Positions 33,011 to 46,014 of a stretch of 64,000 nucleotides of DNA are shown in pieces. The position numbers were made by a program, and so were the translations under genes. The stretch covers positions 58,022,012-58,086,011 of the forward strand of contig OY997590.1 of assembly GCA_963921825.1 (NCBI GenBank), written 5' to 3'. Position 1 is the first letter of the stretch. Each line of letters opens with the position of its first letter. This DNA comes from Erodium maritimum. Taxonomy: Eukaryota > Streptophyta > Magnoliopsida > Geraniales > Geraniaceae. The notes under the pieces were generated by a model. The model did no database searches and was not told the DNA's origin. It saw only the letters and a program-made list of their open reading frames with translations.

Positions 33011-34850
33011 TAGAAAAGAGTATCTATCACGTACCATTCCTTGATCGTGCATCCTTAAAAAATACTAAACTCACACAAGACAAGAAAGCTTCTAAACAAG
33101 AACAAAAGGGAGGTAAATGTCTTTGTCTCTTAGGTTGCTTATAACAATGGTTTATGTACCTAAAAGAGAAATTGTAGCTCCCAAGTTTGCAACAAAGATT
33201 TAAAAACCTTTTGATTATCAAATTACCAGTTGCCACGCATGTCTCAAGTACTCAAATAATGACACTAAGAGACAATAATAATCCCATTAACTCAAGACCT
33301 ACTTGCCTTAATTTGCATGCATGCGTGTTCCTCCTAAAGATGATCACTCTAAGAGCAGTCAAATTTTATGACATTACCCACTCATATGAAGTGTGAACCT
33401 ATTACCCTACCATCATGAAACTTAACTAATAATTTTTTTTTTCTCATATCAGTTATTTCCATTAATTTAATTATATCGTGTTAAATGTTTTAATTGTTTT
33501 AAGATATGATTCAAACTTACATTTTTGCATCATGAATAACTTGGTTTAGTCACGTATTGATTGTTATCTATGCCCAAAAAAAAATCAGCTGAAATTTGTT
33601 TAAAACAATCAGTTGAAACAGACCAATCATGTATATTAGGTTTCAAAATACAAGGACTAAATAGAATATTGATTTTTGCTAAATAGGAAGAGGACAAATC
33701 TTGGTGTCCCTCTCTAGGAAGCCATGTCTGTGTTCCATGTTTGACAGTAAGTTAGCAACTAGGTGGGAAGAAACTAGAAGAAAGGAATAAGAAAGAAAAA
33801 AGAACTGTTCAAAGTCACAACTTAACCAGGGATTAAGACAAATATTCCATAATCACAAGTACATGTGAGGTCCTTAATGAAACCTTATCTTCTCATGTAC
33901 CTCAAGAAGATATGTACATCTTTGTCACCTCCTTAATCCTTATCTTTTCTTTTACTCTCTCGTGTTTTGTGGCACGAAACAACATCAATTCTTTTAGGTA
34001 CATGTGTGTGTGGTGTTTGAGCCATAAGTTTCTTTTAAGGAGGTGATTAATAGGGTCATAACTCACTATTAGATGAAGGGGTGAGGGTTCTATTGGGCTA
34101 TGGGACATACAACATACTAGAGAATTAAAGGCACACACGCTTCTCTAACTATATATTTATCACTTTGCAATTTGTAACCCCTAACCACCGCTTAGCTGTA
34201 GGGGTGCCCTAATAAGGCTCCCCATAACAACATCTAATTGTGGGTCAAAAGTCAAAACCAATGTCGGTTGTCATGTTGACCGGTATCATTCAAAGTCATT
34301 GACTCTCCCCTCCAAGAATCTCATAGGTTTAGTTCCTTGACATCTCGTTTTTCTTTTCGAATTTTGATAATGTAATTTCGAGTATATATATAAATTGAGA
34401 CATGGTTTTTCTCGAAAAAGTGTTATATTTTGATGTATATGAGTACTAAAATCATAACTAATTCAACTGAGTCTTTTCGTTGATGTTCTAGTTAATATCG
34501 GATAGGCGCAGAAAAAGTAAAGGAAGACGTAGTATCAATGAATTTAGAAGTTTCGACATTTACTTGGCCGTATGGACTCTGACCGATTGGGTTGGTGAGG
34601 AATCATGTCGAGGAATGTGTTCCTTTGAAACCGAGATTGACAAATGTAAATCTAATTGGAGGATCGCAGGATAGATGGGATTTGATTTTTGAAACTATGA
34701 GATCCTCGGCCTACAATGGTTGATTGCTCGTATTCTTGGACTAAGTCGGGGAGACCTAGAATGGAGACACCACGAACTCATGCAACAATTGATCAATTAA
34801 TAAATCAACCAACTCATCTGTAGATAGTTACTCCAACGCAAAATGGAATG
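33011..34850. other. intergenic, no gene seen
   Basis: AT-rich with frequent stops. The only frames over 70 codons lack recognisable features. Confidence 0.55.
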
Positions 34851-35029
34851 TTCCCTTACCCACAGTCAAAGTGAATGTGTTTACGATCATTGTACAATTA
34901 GGTGTCCTAATTAAAACAATAACAGTCATAAAACTTAGTAGGCGTGAACATGGGATGAAAACACATAACAACACCCAATCATTTAAACAGGCGATCAAGA
35001 AAAGAAGCGTAGCAACAACCAGTTGAATC

Positions 35030-35510
35030 CCTCTTGTAGGGGGAGACAATGGCTTGGAATTGATGAACTGGTTAGGGTTGGGGATTGTGGTGTTGGGTTT
35101 GGACTCGCAGGTTGGTTTAGAAGCTGGATGTTGTTGTTTACTGTCGGTGTTCATTTACTTCTCTACACTTCTTGGTGGTTATTGGTGTGTTTTAGACACT
35201 GTCTCTACATTTTTGGGCTTCACTGGGTATTTCTGAGTTTTAGACTTGTTGGTTTGGTTGTATTAGTTGGCTTTGTCCCTGGTTGGACTAAGTGTTGGTT
35301 GTCCTTAGGTGGATTTTTGTTCAAGTTTCTTCATGGTAAGATTGTGGGTGCTTAGACCTTAGTGTTACCCTTTTATGGGTGTGTTTGTTCTGGTTGAGGT
35401 GCGGTTGGCATGCTCAGGTTCGTACGTGAGGGGTCTCCCTTTATCCTTGGTTTCATTTTGAAAACTTGGTTTCTATAAAACAAAAAACTTGTTGATAAAA
35501 AAAAGCAATG
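35030..35510 (+). mobile_element. LINE 3' end fragment
   Basis: GT-rich sequence ending GGTTTCTATAAAACAAAAAA and CTTGTTGATAAAAAAAA, the same type of 3' end as at 32681-32997. No target duplication identified. Frames through it (for example 35023-35355) are not credible proteins. Confidence 0.55.
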
Positions 35511-35537
35511 ATATGGCAGAGAAAGAGCAGATAGAGT

Positions 35538-36460
35538 TTTTTTTTGAAACGCGGAAAATATTTTATTGAACTTAAACAATGCCAATACAATCCTTATATA
35601 TTTTAATTGTTTGTCCTGTACCTATAGGTGGATTGGTGTATCAGCGCTCTAGACACGTAAAGCTACTCTACTTTGTCTCATAGGCACATTGTGCACAGTA
35701 AAACAAAACATATAACTAGAAATAAGATGTCATCGTTCACAGCCATCTCGAGGTTGATTAGATGTATCTCAAACCTATTGATAGGCCATCTTGCAAGGTT
35801 GTGAAGGTGTCGAATTTAGTGCCACCTAGTATTCTGTATCTTCTAGAGTTGGGTGAACTGCTGAAATATTGTCTGGTCAGTCTTGCTATTTGAGCCCAAA
35901 AGTGTTTGAGCCATCTTTAAGCGACCCAGAAAGGCCATCGAACCCTCGACTCTAACGGCCTTAGACAAGAGACATAGCAAAGAGAAAATCAAAGTGATAG
36001 AAGAGACGAACCGGGTGAGGGAGATATAGAGGGAAAGTAAGACCGTAAAGAGAGACTCGTCGTCAACAACATCAACAACTAGGATTTGGGGTGTTCTGTC
36101 TCACAAGAGCTAAAGAGATTATTTATCGTTATACCATCTAGTATTATTTTAAGAATTAAGAGAGACACATATAGACGCTTTAGAGTGTCGGAGGTCGTAG
36201 TAGCGTCATCGGGTAATAAGCACAGCGTTCGAGAAGTTCTGAAACCAATCTTGGATGTCGATATCGAACAACGGTTGGTGATATCTGATTGGATAGATAG
36301 TGTCAGGCCAGAAGGTGAGATTCTGGCCAAGCTCGCTCCTTTATAGACCCATGCGATGGAAGCGCCAATATCCACGAAGAGTGTAAGTTTTAAGGTTTGT
36401 GTATACAATCTATCGTATACTACAACAGATCATTGGATTCTATCCACCTTTGGGGAGTTT
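35538..36460 (-). mobile_element. antisense LINE fragment
   Basis: Begins with T-run and GAAACGCGGAAAATATTTTATTG, the reverse of a LINE tail. The body contains a 109-codon minus frame (36408-36079) and an overlapping plus frame; neither is recognised. It lies next to the MITE at 36480. Confidence 0.4.
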
Positions 36461-36479
36461 GGTCACATTGTTTCTGCTA

Positions 36480-36864
36480 GGGGTAAAACCGGGAACTAAC
36501 TATCCCTGACTTGTACCGCTCAGGAACATACTCCTGACTTATTTTTGGGTCAGAAATGCGCGGTTGACTTAGGTATTTACTAAAAAGTAAGTTTTTCCGT
36601 TATGAACTAACATTTTCCGTTAGAGATGACGGAAAACGTTAGTAAAAGCTGCAGAAAACTAACAAGTCTACGGTTCGTTTTTGAGTTCAATAGTCATATT
36701 GCAGTTAGTTCTTGGAGCTTTTACTAACTTTCATCGTCATCTCTAACGGAAAATGTTAGTTTGTGTAATTACCTTAAGTCAGGAGTGCGTTTTTGATCGA
36801 CAAAAAAGTCAACCGTAGTTCTTGAGATGTACAAGTCGGGGATAGTTAGTACCTGGAGTTTTCC
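36480..36864. mobile_element. 385-bp MITE with 9-bp target duplication
   Basis: TTTCTGCTA at 36471-36479 and 36865-36873. Inverted ends: left GGGGTAAAACCGGGAACTAA, right (reverse complement) GGAAAACTCCAGGTACTAAC, both continuing CTATCCC.GACTTGTAC. A second inner inverted block is AACATTTTCCGTTAGAGATG. Nine-bp duplication points to the Mutator superfamily. Confidence 0.85.
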
Positions 36865-36873
36865 TTTCTGCTA

Positions 36874-37950
36874 TGATTCTCAAGCGGTCCAATAGAAAAG
36901 ACAGGCACTTTGGTTCTGTGGATTTTCAATCGTCTTTTCAGCTCATAAGGCCATTGATGCGTTTGGCGGGTTTAAATATACTGGATTCAAACTCTTTTTG
37001 GCCTTTATGCGGTTGGAATGAGAACCGTTTCCGGTCAAAGGGGTTGATGGTCCAAACAGAGTTTTAGCAATCGTAATACTCCTTCAAAACGGATCAGTGA
37101 AAGTGATGCTCCAAAATAGAGCATTTCGGGGGCTGTGGTTTTGCAAGAGAATGGACTATTAGGGATATAAGGTTTTCGTGTCCATCTTTACATGGATTTG
37201 ATCAGAGCTCCGTCACTGTGGCTGATTGATTATCAGAGATGGTTAGGGCGGAGATCGCTCCTCGACTATCTCCTCGCGATTCCCTATTTTTTAATAATTG
37301 TTCTGATCCTCTTCACGATTCTCTTCGTGAATTTGTTGTGTACGTATTGGAAGTTTTGTCTGCGATCCAAGGCCTTGGTGAAGCCCACGAGTACAAGGAC
37401 TCCTTGGGCCGACTTCTGTTACTTGACACACAAGAAACTTAGAAATCGAGCTATAACACGGAGGTGTGTGTGTTGATTGAGCAATTGGGCTCTGGTGTAG
37501 CCCATGCTGAGTGTGGTTTGGCCTGTACTCAGATAGTTTCTCAGTCGGAGTTCATGGATGAAGCTTTGGAATGGGAGGCTTCGATCTTGAGGACGGAGAA
37601 GGAGAGTAGTCTGTGGAAGGACATCTTCCTCCAACATCCACCTTGTCAGAGTTGACCCTCCACTTACACGTTGTTACTAGATCGACAACTCGTTCGTTGA
37701 GTCGGGAACGGGCCATTAAGTGCGCCACCTGTTTCGGTTGTATGGAAATCGTCGGCTTTCAAGAAACCAACGACTTATGTTGCAGGCTCCCGATAATCGT
37801 TAGTTTGTTTCTATGTTTTGTTCGCTTTTTTCTATCTCTTGGATAAGATTATGACTTATAGCTCCTCTCGACGGAGTTCCTTTGTAAGACTGTTCCCGAT
37901 CTTTTGACCTCTTATCTTATTTCTCTTTGAAACGAGTCTCTTTAAAATAA
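36874..37950 (+). pseudogene. unrecognised retroelement-like coding remnant
   Basis: Two adjoining plus frames (37239-37442 and 37464-37655) read like one protein with a stop between them (HDSLREFVVYVLEVLSAIQ, later SQSEFMDEALEWEASILRTE). I cannot name the family. The left flank continues the sequence interrupted by the MITE. Confidence 0.25.
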
Positions 37951-38519
37951 AAATCTAAACTAATTAAAAAACATATAAAGCTATATATTCTTACAGTATA
38001 TGATGTGTATATTGTACACCAATCACTAAGATATATACAAGAATTATCAAACAAACACCACAAAATAATTTAATTCATTTGTAATTATACTTTTCATTTG
38101 GTTTTCTTTTAAATTCAACTATTCTCAACAAAATATATTGATTTATATTCTGTCTCGCATGTACTCATAACACGTCCTTCATGTAATACGACAACTCTTT
38201 TACACACAACACTTTGTGGAACACATGAAGTTGGAAAAGTGATATTAAAGTCCAGGCCGACTTGAATCGATGGTTATCATCAACAGCGGAGGATGCTTCT
38301 TTGATGCTGACATAATTGTCATAATATTGTTATAAATCCATCCATGATATAAATATGATTCATACATTTTATCCAAATCTCATTAACCACGCCCAAAATC
38401 TAAAGTGCTTTGTATCAGGAATATAATAGGTCTTGCGTTAAAGTTTGTTTCGAATATTTGTGGTTATAAGAAGTAATAGTATACATGTTTCATGAAAAAC
38501 TTAAACGAATTTTACAAGA
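37951..38519. other. intergenic, AT-rich
   Basis: No coding frame or repeat recognised. Confidence 0.5.
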
Positions 38520-38528
38520 AAGTATATA

Positions 38529-39024
38529 GGGTAAATTTCGTTGACATACATTGTACTATATGCGTTTAACGGATAAATATCTCAAAGTTTATTCGTAACG
38601 AAAACATATCCCGACCTAACCGTTAGTAACACCTAGCCCCCTTCCATCTAATTTTTCGTCTATTTTTAGGCTTAGATTTAGGTTTTGAGAGAGATTTAGG
38701 GTTGAAGTTGTGTTTTTTTTTATCAGCAAATGTTTTATTGATGGTCCAATTCTTTGAAATAAAGAAAAGGCCAAGAGTTAATACAAACTCCCAAGTCACC
38801 AAACTATTACAAACTAGTACCCCCAAGGTTGTGTTTATGATTGTAACACTACGGATAGTTTCGGAATTTCTGAAAAAATGAACTTTAAGAGGACGGAAAA
38901 TTGGATGGAAAGAGGGCTAGTTGTTACTAACGGTTAGTTCGAGGTAGGTTTTCGTTACGAATAAACTTTAAGATATTTATCCGTTAAACGCATATAATAC
39001 GGAATATGTCAACGTAATCTTTCT
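38529..39024. mobile_element. fold-back MITE with long inverted arms and a nested LINE scrap
   Basis: AAGTATATA at 38520-38528 and 39025-39033. Arms of about 130 bp pair well (CGTTGACATA, TATGCGTTTAACGGATAAAT, TTTATTCGTAACGAAAAC, CTAACCGTTAGTAACA). The outermost bases differ between ends (GGGTAAATTTCG and AGAAAGATTACG). The centre is interrupted by a LINE piece at 38716-38827. Confidence 0.8.
38716..38827 (-). mobile_element. 112-bp LINE 3' fragment nested in the MITE
   Basis: GTTGTGTTT flanks it (38707-38715 and 38828-38836). T-run then ATCAGCAAATGTTTTATTGA gives the reverse of the local LINE tail. Confidence 0.8.
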
Positions 39025-39033
39025 AAGTATATA

Positions 39034-39560
39034 TACCTAAAACGAACAATATTCAAACTAACATCAAAGAAATATTAAAATAACTTGTCTATGATTCAAC
39101 TTTGATGGTTGTGGACTGGAATCAAATATCAATGTCTCACTTTCTGGAATTAGTAGACGCAACAATTGTGATAATTGTGAGTTCTTTGATTACAAGCAAA
39201 ACTTGTGGATTTAATTATGTCATTTCAAAGCTAATCCACAACACAACCAATTTCCAAAAGCAATGAACCGTATTTGGGGTTGATTCGTGTCCTTCTTGGA
39301 TTCTAATGAAGCATTATTGAACACATTCAAATTAGGTATGCAAAAGACAAAATAGTTTATCGATTAATTGTTTTACATCTTTTGCTATTACTTGGATATA
39401 CGATCACCATCATGCTCACCCCTCACTGCTCCTTCAATAAGCATCTTTCTATTATCTAACACCTCCACGATTTATTTTCAAAAACAACACTTCCACAAAA
39501 ATGTTAGGCTAACACATTTCAGTTTTCACATTTTACAGTTTCATTCTTTTTAGAGGAACT
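39034..39560. other. intergenic, no gene seen
   Basis: AT-rich; no repeat boundary recognised. Confidence 0.5.
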
Positions 39561-39816
39561 GGAAATACTATTAAGATAGAAAGGTAATTAGGTGTTCGTC
39601 TGTCGACGAAAACCTTACAAAACAATAGTTCAAAGGTAAGTACGTGTAGGGCTCCTGAACGTGGGAATGCCGACCCCGAAGTAGTAGGAGAGTATCTCAT
39701 CGACTGTTGGCAGAACCACTGCCACCAAACTGCCAGGAAGGGGATACAGTCGACCAAACCCTTCCTGTCTACAGGCTCTCATTCCTGGAGGCGGGGGTGC
39801 TTACCGCCCCCCGCCA

Positions 39817-41399
39817 CTACATTCGATGCTCCGAATCTGACGATCCTGTCCCTTCCTCAGGTTCCACCTCCCTCTCGCCGTGTTTCTTTCCAAACAGGGA
39901 TGAAAACATCTCCCTAGGGAACCACCCGACCGGAGCCTCCTCCTCCCTGTAAAAAGCTTGCCTCTCCTGCTCCTGTGGCTCATGGGTCTTTTGAGGAGTA
40001 CTCGGCTCCACAGCCTTGACGCCCCCACTTCCCCAGCCTTGTAGGTACGTCCAGTTTGTTCCTGGCGTCGCCTTCCCATATTTCTCCCTCTCCATCCCAG
40101 ATCTGGGGTCCGTCGGTGCCTTTAGCGATGGGCCCCTTTTACCACCCACGACTAGGCATACTGGGAACAGGTGACCAGCACAGCAACATCCAAAACAGTG
40201 CTCAGGCAAGTGTTCATATGAAATCACCAGTCGGGAACGTACATGAGAAACCGATAGCTGAAACCAAAGTTGGCTCTGCTGGGGGACTCTGATGTCCGCT
40301 CGGATCCTAATCTTCATAAAGTCTCCCCAGAAAAATCCATCCTTATCGACATCCACTCCTTGGCAAACACCCAGGGCATTCCCCACATGGAATCCCACAT
40401 CCCTTGTCCACGCCCCTATTGGAAAATTTGATACCGCGCCCAGACTGAGAAGTGATGGAACTCCAGGTCCTGAACCTGCATGTGGGCCCGCAAGTCTGTA
40501 AACAAAACTAGGGAGTCCCAGAATGACTATGGCCCTCCTAGGAGGACTCTCTCCCTCTCCTTTTCCGTCCTAAAGAAGAAAGCTATTAGCCCCCCCCCCC
40601 CCCCCCCCCCCTCAAAAGGTTTGGCCTCCACTTTCATCCCCCAGGCATCCTCCAACCTGTCTACTACTGACTTCCAGTAGATCTTCTTAGTCGTTAGTAC
40701 CTTGGCTGCCATTGCAAAGTGGTATAGATTACCCTGTCCCATGACCTCTTGCACCGGTACCACCACTTCCCTGATCTTCATCGATCCCATTTGAGAGCCC
40801 AGATCCACCACCAGATCACTCGGCCGGTACCCAGGCGATTCCCGTGATCCGAACGGGTTGAAACTCGTGCCACCATGGGAAGAATGAAGCACCGGATCCG
40901 CATCCAACCAGGTATGTCCATACTCCATCCGTACACCCTGACCTGACCCAGGTATCTCCCCCCGCGCCTCCTGGTCCGACCCTGGCTGCAAAACCCGACC
41001 CGAGCCCGACCCATACCTCACCTCCTGGTTTGAACCCGGTTGCAGAACCCGACCCGAGCCCGCCCCGTAACGAACCGCCCACTGGGCCACATCGCCCTGG
41101 CCGACCCATGTCCAGCCCGCTCTGGGATTCCCACCGGGGCCTCTTGGGCCTGAGCCCAGCCGAGGTTGCCAGCCCGATCTCCTCGCGTCTACCATCAGGC
41201 CCAGGCCCATCACCCCATCCCGACCCTCCGTCGGAAACCTAGGGTTCAGCGCCGCCGGCGCCTTCCCCTTACGTATCCTCCATGCCACTGCCTCCTCCAA
41301 TTCAGTGGCTTCCGATCCCGACGCCGATGATATGATGATCGGGATCAACGCCGCCCCGTCACGGAGCGACTCCCCAGACTCGTCCCCCAACCCCATCAC
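39817..41399 (-). pseudogene. LINE (L1-type) ORF1 remnant
   Basis: From an ATG at 41399 the minus strand encodes a long Gly/Arg/Pro-rich N-terminal region, including an 18-residue repeat (VRYG.GSGRVLQPGS.QE twice, 40970-41080). A DUF4283-type segment follows (AMAAKVLTTKKIYWKSVVDR, FFFRTEKERERVLLGGP). The frame stops at 40527; further motifs lie in shifted frames, then from 40398 another frame carries the rest (RIRADIRVPQQSQLWF) and a CX2CX4HX4C knuckle (CFGCCCAGHLFPVC). A run of 22 C (40590-40611, glycines on the minus strand) sits within the DUF4283 region. ORF1 would bind element RNA. The 5' end (to 41599) abuts the copia LTR. Confidence 0.75.
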
Positions 41400-41599
41400 G
41401 TCCTACTCCACCTGCGTCACAACAGCACGCCGGAGCACCTTCCTCCTCGGTCGAGGCCTGACGGCTTGCATACGACGCGAGCTCCTAACTTCACACCTGC
41501 CGTCCTCCGTCGTCGCCGAGAACTCCACGTGTCTGTCCCCGTCCCTGCACGGAGATCAAGCCTGGGAAAAGACCACCGGAGTGGTCGAGTTGTCCTGTG

Positions 41600-43282
41600 T
41601 GTTAGTCTTAGTGCCCGCAGTTCAATCCTAAATGTCCAAATGTATATCATCGTTAGCAATAAAATTAAAGCGGCTTTATATTACTTATGTGTTGGAGTAA
41701 TATATCGATGTGTGCTCTGATCTATGCCCACAATGCGAATAGAACCATTGATCGAAATAAATCACACTCGATGAGTCGCTAGTCAACAAATCTTCACTAG
41801 AAGCAACTAGTATGAAAGATGGCTCTTTGTGGCTTACATTTTGTTAGTCATTGGAATGGGATTCCGGAGTCTGATCATAGATATCATGTGGGACATGATA
41901 TTGGACGACCCGCCCTGAATATGTGTCATAGATTAAGTCATGAACATATTCAGTGTCATACCTTGTCATGTATCCTTAGACCAAGGAGTCTTTGTGATCG
42001 CTATGCAGTCAACAAACGAGATTTACCTGAGCCTAACGTTGTCCGTAACAGGGCTTCCATAACGGCCATGATTGGCTTTGGGACGGGCTGCATGAGTAAC
42101 ACGAAAGAAGGCTAAGGGATTTATCTCTCATACTAAGGTATGGGAAAGATATCGGTTCTCGGCCGCTTGATCGAGAGTGACTGAAAGAATAGCATGGTCA
42201 TGCACATGATATTGGGTATCATATATTCAGTCATCTCACATATTAAGGAACAGTGATTGAGAATAATAAGGATGACGACTTTATGCCTTATCTCAATCAG
42301 GATATAAGAGATAAAAGGATAGTGACATAGACGACGGAAAAGTTAGAATCGACAAGGTCGATTCGTTATGTAGTGTCAGGCAATACTAAAGTCTCATTAG
42401 TTGCCACTTATATAAGATCAAGTAAAATGGGATTTTACGTTGACCTATTGACATGCATAAACCTAAGGGTCACACCAGAGGTTAAAACTCATTGACACAT
42501 TTATGGAGAATGGCCAAAAGGGAGTTGTCTCGTGACATGACAAAAATTGGGTTTTGGGTCATGTGCCCGTAAGTGAATAGGACTTTACGGATCGAGACAA
42601 GGCTTGGAGTCTTGGGATTAATCGCGTCGGATAATGTTGGAATTTCCAGTATGGAATTTTGGAGGCAATTAGCGAATCACGGGACCTCGTTGGAAATGGC
42701 CACTGGCCATGTTCCAAGAGGCCCATGAAATGCCCATGCAACCAAGGCCCATGGAACTAATTAATCAAGTCTTGATTAATTAGTACTAAGTAACCATGAC
42801 AAGGATTAAGGTCTTGGTGATTCACCACCTAACCCATCTTATCTAGTCATAATTTGTCCTATTTACACCTTACTTGTCACCATGCTTGTTCTATGCCTTT
42901 AGTTGGAAAAGTATGGGGTTTGTTATGTTTAAGTCATCTTTTGTCAACATAACAAAAACAAGACAAGAATAGGAAACACAACTTCTCCCTCCTCTCCCTT
43001 GAAATTTCAGCCAAGGCAAGCTCACACCTCCATTTTTGTGTTCTTGAGTCCTCAAAGAGAAGAACTACGTGGCTTTGATTCTCATGTGGATACGTAGGCG
43101 TCTTGGAGACTCAAGCCAATCATTCGTTACCCGGTGTTCTTGTTTGGGTAAGAAATAGTGCTGAATTTTTCTCTTGTGAATCCATTCTTTGTTAGTTGTT
43201 TCATGGTTTTAATCGTCTCTTGGTTTTCATTGACTTTCCGTTGCGAGTTGGTTCATCTCCAACCCTACCTCGAGACCCAACA
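41600..43282 (+). repeat. copia 5' LTR
   Basis: Starts TGTTAGTCTTAGTGCCC and ends CTACCTCGAGACCCAACA. A 3' copy is at 47958-49593. Confidence 0.9.
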
Positions 43283-43283
43283 A

Positions 43284-43295
43284 TGATATCAGAGC
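43284..43295 (+). promoter_or_regulatory. copia primer-binding site
   Basis: TGATATCAGAGC, one mismatch to the initiator Met-tRNA site, one base after the LTR. Confidence 0.8.
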
Positions 43296-44433
43296 ATGCT
43301 ACCTTTGGGATTCACAAGACGGTGTTGAAAGTTTCGGTTTTGACATGTTAATTTGCCAAATTGTTTGATAACATGTTTTAAATTCTTGTTTTGGATTAAA
43401 TGCATGTAAAATGAATTTTTATAAATTATTTCAAATCTGGAAATTTTGAAATTTTTTTGATTTTTTGGGTCTCGGGAGCGGGACTCTCGGGGAGCCGAAA
43501 CCGCGACCGAACGGGGCTCCCTTGGACGGAGCTAGGAAAAGCATGACCATTGGATGGTTGGTATGCCAAGGTTAAACCGTTTTGTTAGTTATGACGAGTT
43601 TTGAACCGTTATGATGAACTCGAAGATCAAATGTTCAAAAGTTTCATTTGTGAACAGTTTCGATGAAGCGAGCATCAAAAATTTTCGAAACTTGGCTATT
43701 AATTAAAACCGGAAAATCATATGATGTTTGATAACATGCTTGTTTGATAACACGATGTGTGATGTGATGTTGGCATGGTGTACATAACAGCCCCAAGCTC
43801 GTTGTAATTATTTAATCCTTGTTTGTGAGCCCTTAGAACCGTCAATACATTAGATGTAGTTGACGGGTTTGAAGGAATAATTACATTGGATGTAATTGGA
43901 GGTACCATTACATTTGGAATGTAGTTGATGTGCTCATCGCATCTAGGATGTGCCAAAAGTTTTAAACATATTCGGACAAGTAAAAACGGGTCATGTCCGA
44001 TACCTCCCAATTATCAACACCTTACTACCCTCCGTCCTATGGGTGTCGTACCCCTTAGCGGAGCATCCATGGGAAAGCGGGGTAGTAGGTTTGGACGACA
44101 TATGTGGGTGTCGTGTGCCTTAGTGGAGCGCCTACATAGTGGTGGGTCATAGTTGAAAAATGGTGGACCCGACTACGATTCTCAACTAGGGTATCAGATA
44201 GGGTAAGTCGTGTACTTAAGTACATACCCTAGCCAAGAGTCACACTGGATGTGATTGGACGGAGTCCTACCTACATAGCTCGATTGAGTGGTGAGCCTTC
44301 GTTCAGCTTGATCGAGTAAATAAAGGATCTTGGTTTAAGATTCTAAAGATATAGAATCGATTGTTGGTGTTTAAGCTTGATCTTCATAAAATTTATTCAG
44401 TTTACTGATTGAATTTTATCTGTTGTAGATCAA

Positions 44434-44904
44434 ATGGAAAATTCAGTGAACATTAATAGTTTATCATTAAAAACCATTCTTGACAAGGTCAAGCTAAATG
44501 GGACAAACTATTTGGACTGGTACAGAGTTTTGAGGATAGTCCTCAAGTCTGAACGCAAAGAATATGTCCTTGACAAGGCTGCGTCTAAGACCATATCAGA
44601 GTTACATGAAGTGTCATTAATTGCTAAGAAAAATATCAGGGATCTGGGATCCAAGAATATTCTGATGGTCAACAAGGGAATTGAAAGTGGCAAGGGCAGG
44701 GCCCATGCGCACTTGGCGGGAAAGATGAGACACCTGAGAATGTTTGCTTCTACTGCCAACAGCATGGTCATTAGAACCGAGTATTATAGGAAATTCATGG
44801 CTGATCTGAAAAAGGGTTGTGGGACTGTGCCTTCATCAGATAGCCTATATGAATTGAAGAAGGGCAGTAGGACTACGCCTTCATCAGAAACCTGGATGAT
44901 CTAA
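44434..44904 (+). pseudogene. copia gag remnant
   Basis: MENSVNINSLSLKTILDKVK then LNGTNYLDWYRVLRIVLKSE is a typical copia gag start. The frame lacks most of the central gag domain (join near DKAASKTISELHE). A zinc-knuckle remnant (CFYCQQHGH then stop) lies in another frame at about 44747-44776. The end of the frame carries a partly repeated segment (KKGCGTVPSSDSLYELKKG). Far shorter than a normal gag. Confidence 0.75.
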
Positions 44905-44954
44905 GGAAGGGCGGTGGGACTGTGCCTTCATCCAGTATTAACTCTATAAAGCTA

Positions 44955-45080
44955 CATCTCTCTACTTCCAAAGATTCATGTGTATTAAATACCAGGACTG
45001 AATCTCACACATGCACTAACGTATAGCGTCTGAAAGTAGAAGAGGTTTGGAAAGCATGAAGTGGACCTCAGAGTTGTGGC
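44955..45080 (+). pseudogene. copia protease remnant, active site lost
   Basis: A short frame (44973-45023) reads SCVLNTRTESHTCTNV, where copia proteases have a DTG-type aspartic site. The expected Asp-Thr-Gly is Asn-Thr-Arg here. The rest of the domain is out of frame or missing. Confidence 0.55.
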
Positions 45081-46014
45081 AACTACTGTAGGATTCACGA
45101 GTCTTGCTTTTCCAAGTGGCATTGTCTTAGTATTGTATAATGTATATTGCATACCTACTTTTAGTAGGAATATTATATCTGTATCCGTGTTTGACAAGGA
45201 AAGATATAATGTTAATATTGGAAATGGAGTTTTCAATGTTCTATGCAATGATATGTTTTATGCTAGTACTAACTTGGTTGGAGGATTGTACATATTAGAT
45301 ATGGGTAACAATGCATCAAGTGCTATATATTATGTTAATACCAAGAGGTCTAAATCCAACGATTTAAACCTAACTCTGTTATGGCATTGTCATTTGGGCC
45401 GCATAAACAAGAAGCGCCTATCAGCACTTCAGAAGTGCGAGCTTTCAGGTCCATTCGAATTCCATTTGATCGATAAGTGCAAGGCTTGTTTGATGGGCAA
45501 AATGACTGAAGCGCCCATTATCAGTCGCGGTGAAAGGGCGAGTGAATTATTGGGGCTGATACACTCGGAAGTGTGTGGACCAATAGGTTCGCTGGCCAAG
45601 AGGGGTTTTAGCCACTTCATCACATTTACTAACGATTATAGTAGATATGGTTATGTCTGTTCAATAAGATATAAGTCTGAAACTTTTGATAAGTTCAAAG
45701 TGTTCAAGACTGAAGCAGAAAACCGGCCCGGGAAAAGTATTAAGACACTTCGATTAGATCGATGTGGAAAATACTTAACCACAGAGTTTTTAGATCATCT
45801 GGTGGAGAGCGTGATCTTTCGAGAATGGACTCCTCCCGAAACACTGCAGTTGATTGTTGTGTCCGAGCGGAGAATTTGGACTTTATTGGATACGGCCCGA
45901 TCCATGATCAGTTGGACTGATCTCCCAATCTCTTTCTGGGGTTATGCTCTAGAGACGACCGCATTCATAGTGAATCGGGCTCCGACGAAGGTTTTGGAAG
46001 TGGCACCATTTTAG
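45061..46014 (+). pseudogene. copia integrase region
   Basis: The frame holds the end of the protease/pre-integrase region, then the zinc-binding part (LWHCHLGRINKKRL, CKACLMGKM; the second His of the HHCC set is Arg) and the catalytic core (LIHSEVCGPIG, FITFTNDYSRYGY, LRLDRCGKY, VSERRIWTLL). The first catalytic Asp of the D-D-E set, normally in HSDVCGP, is Glu. It ends at a TAG before the C-terminal part, which continues in other frames (46039-46296). Confidence 0.85.

Noticed and set aside
41305-41720. Plus frames across the junction of LINE and copia LTR
   Set aside because: They run through the LTR start at 41600 and are antisense to LINE ORF1.
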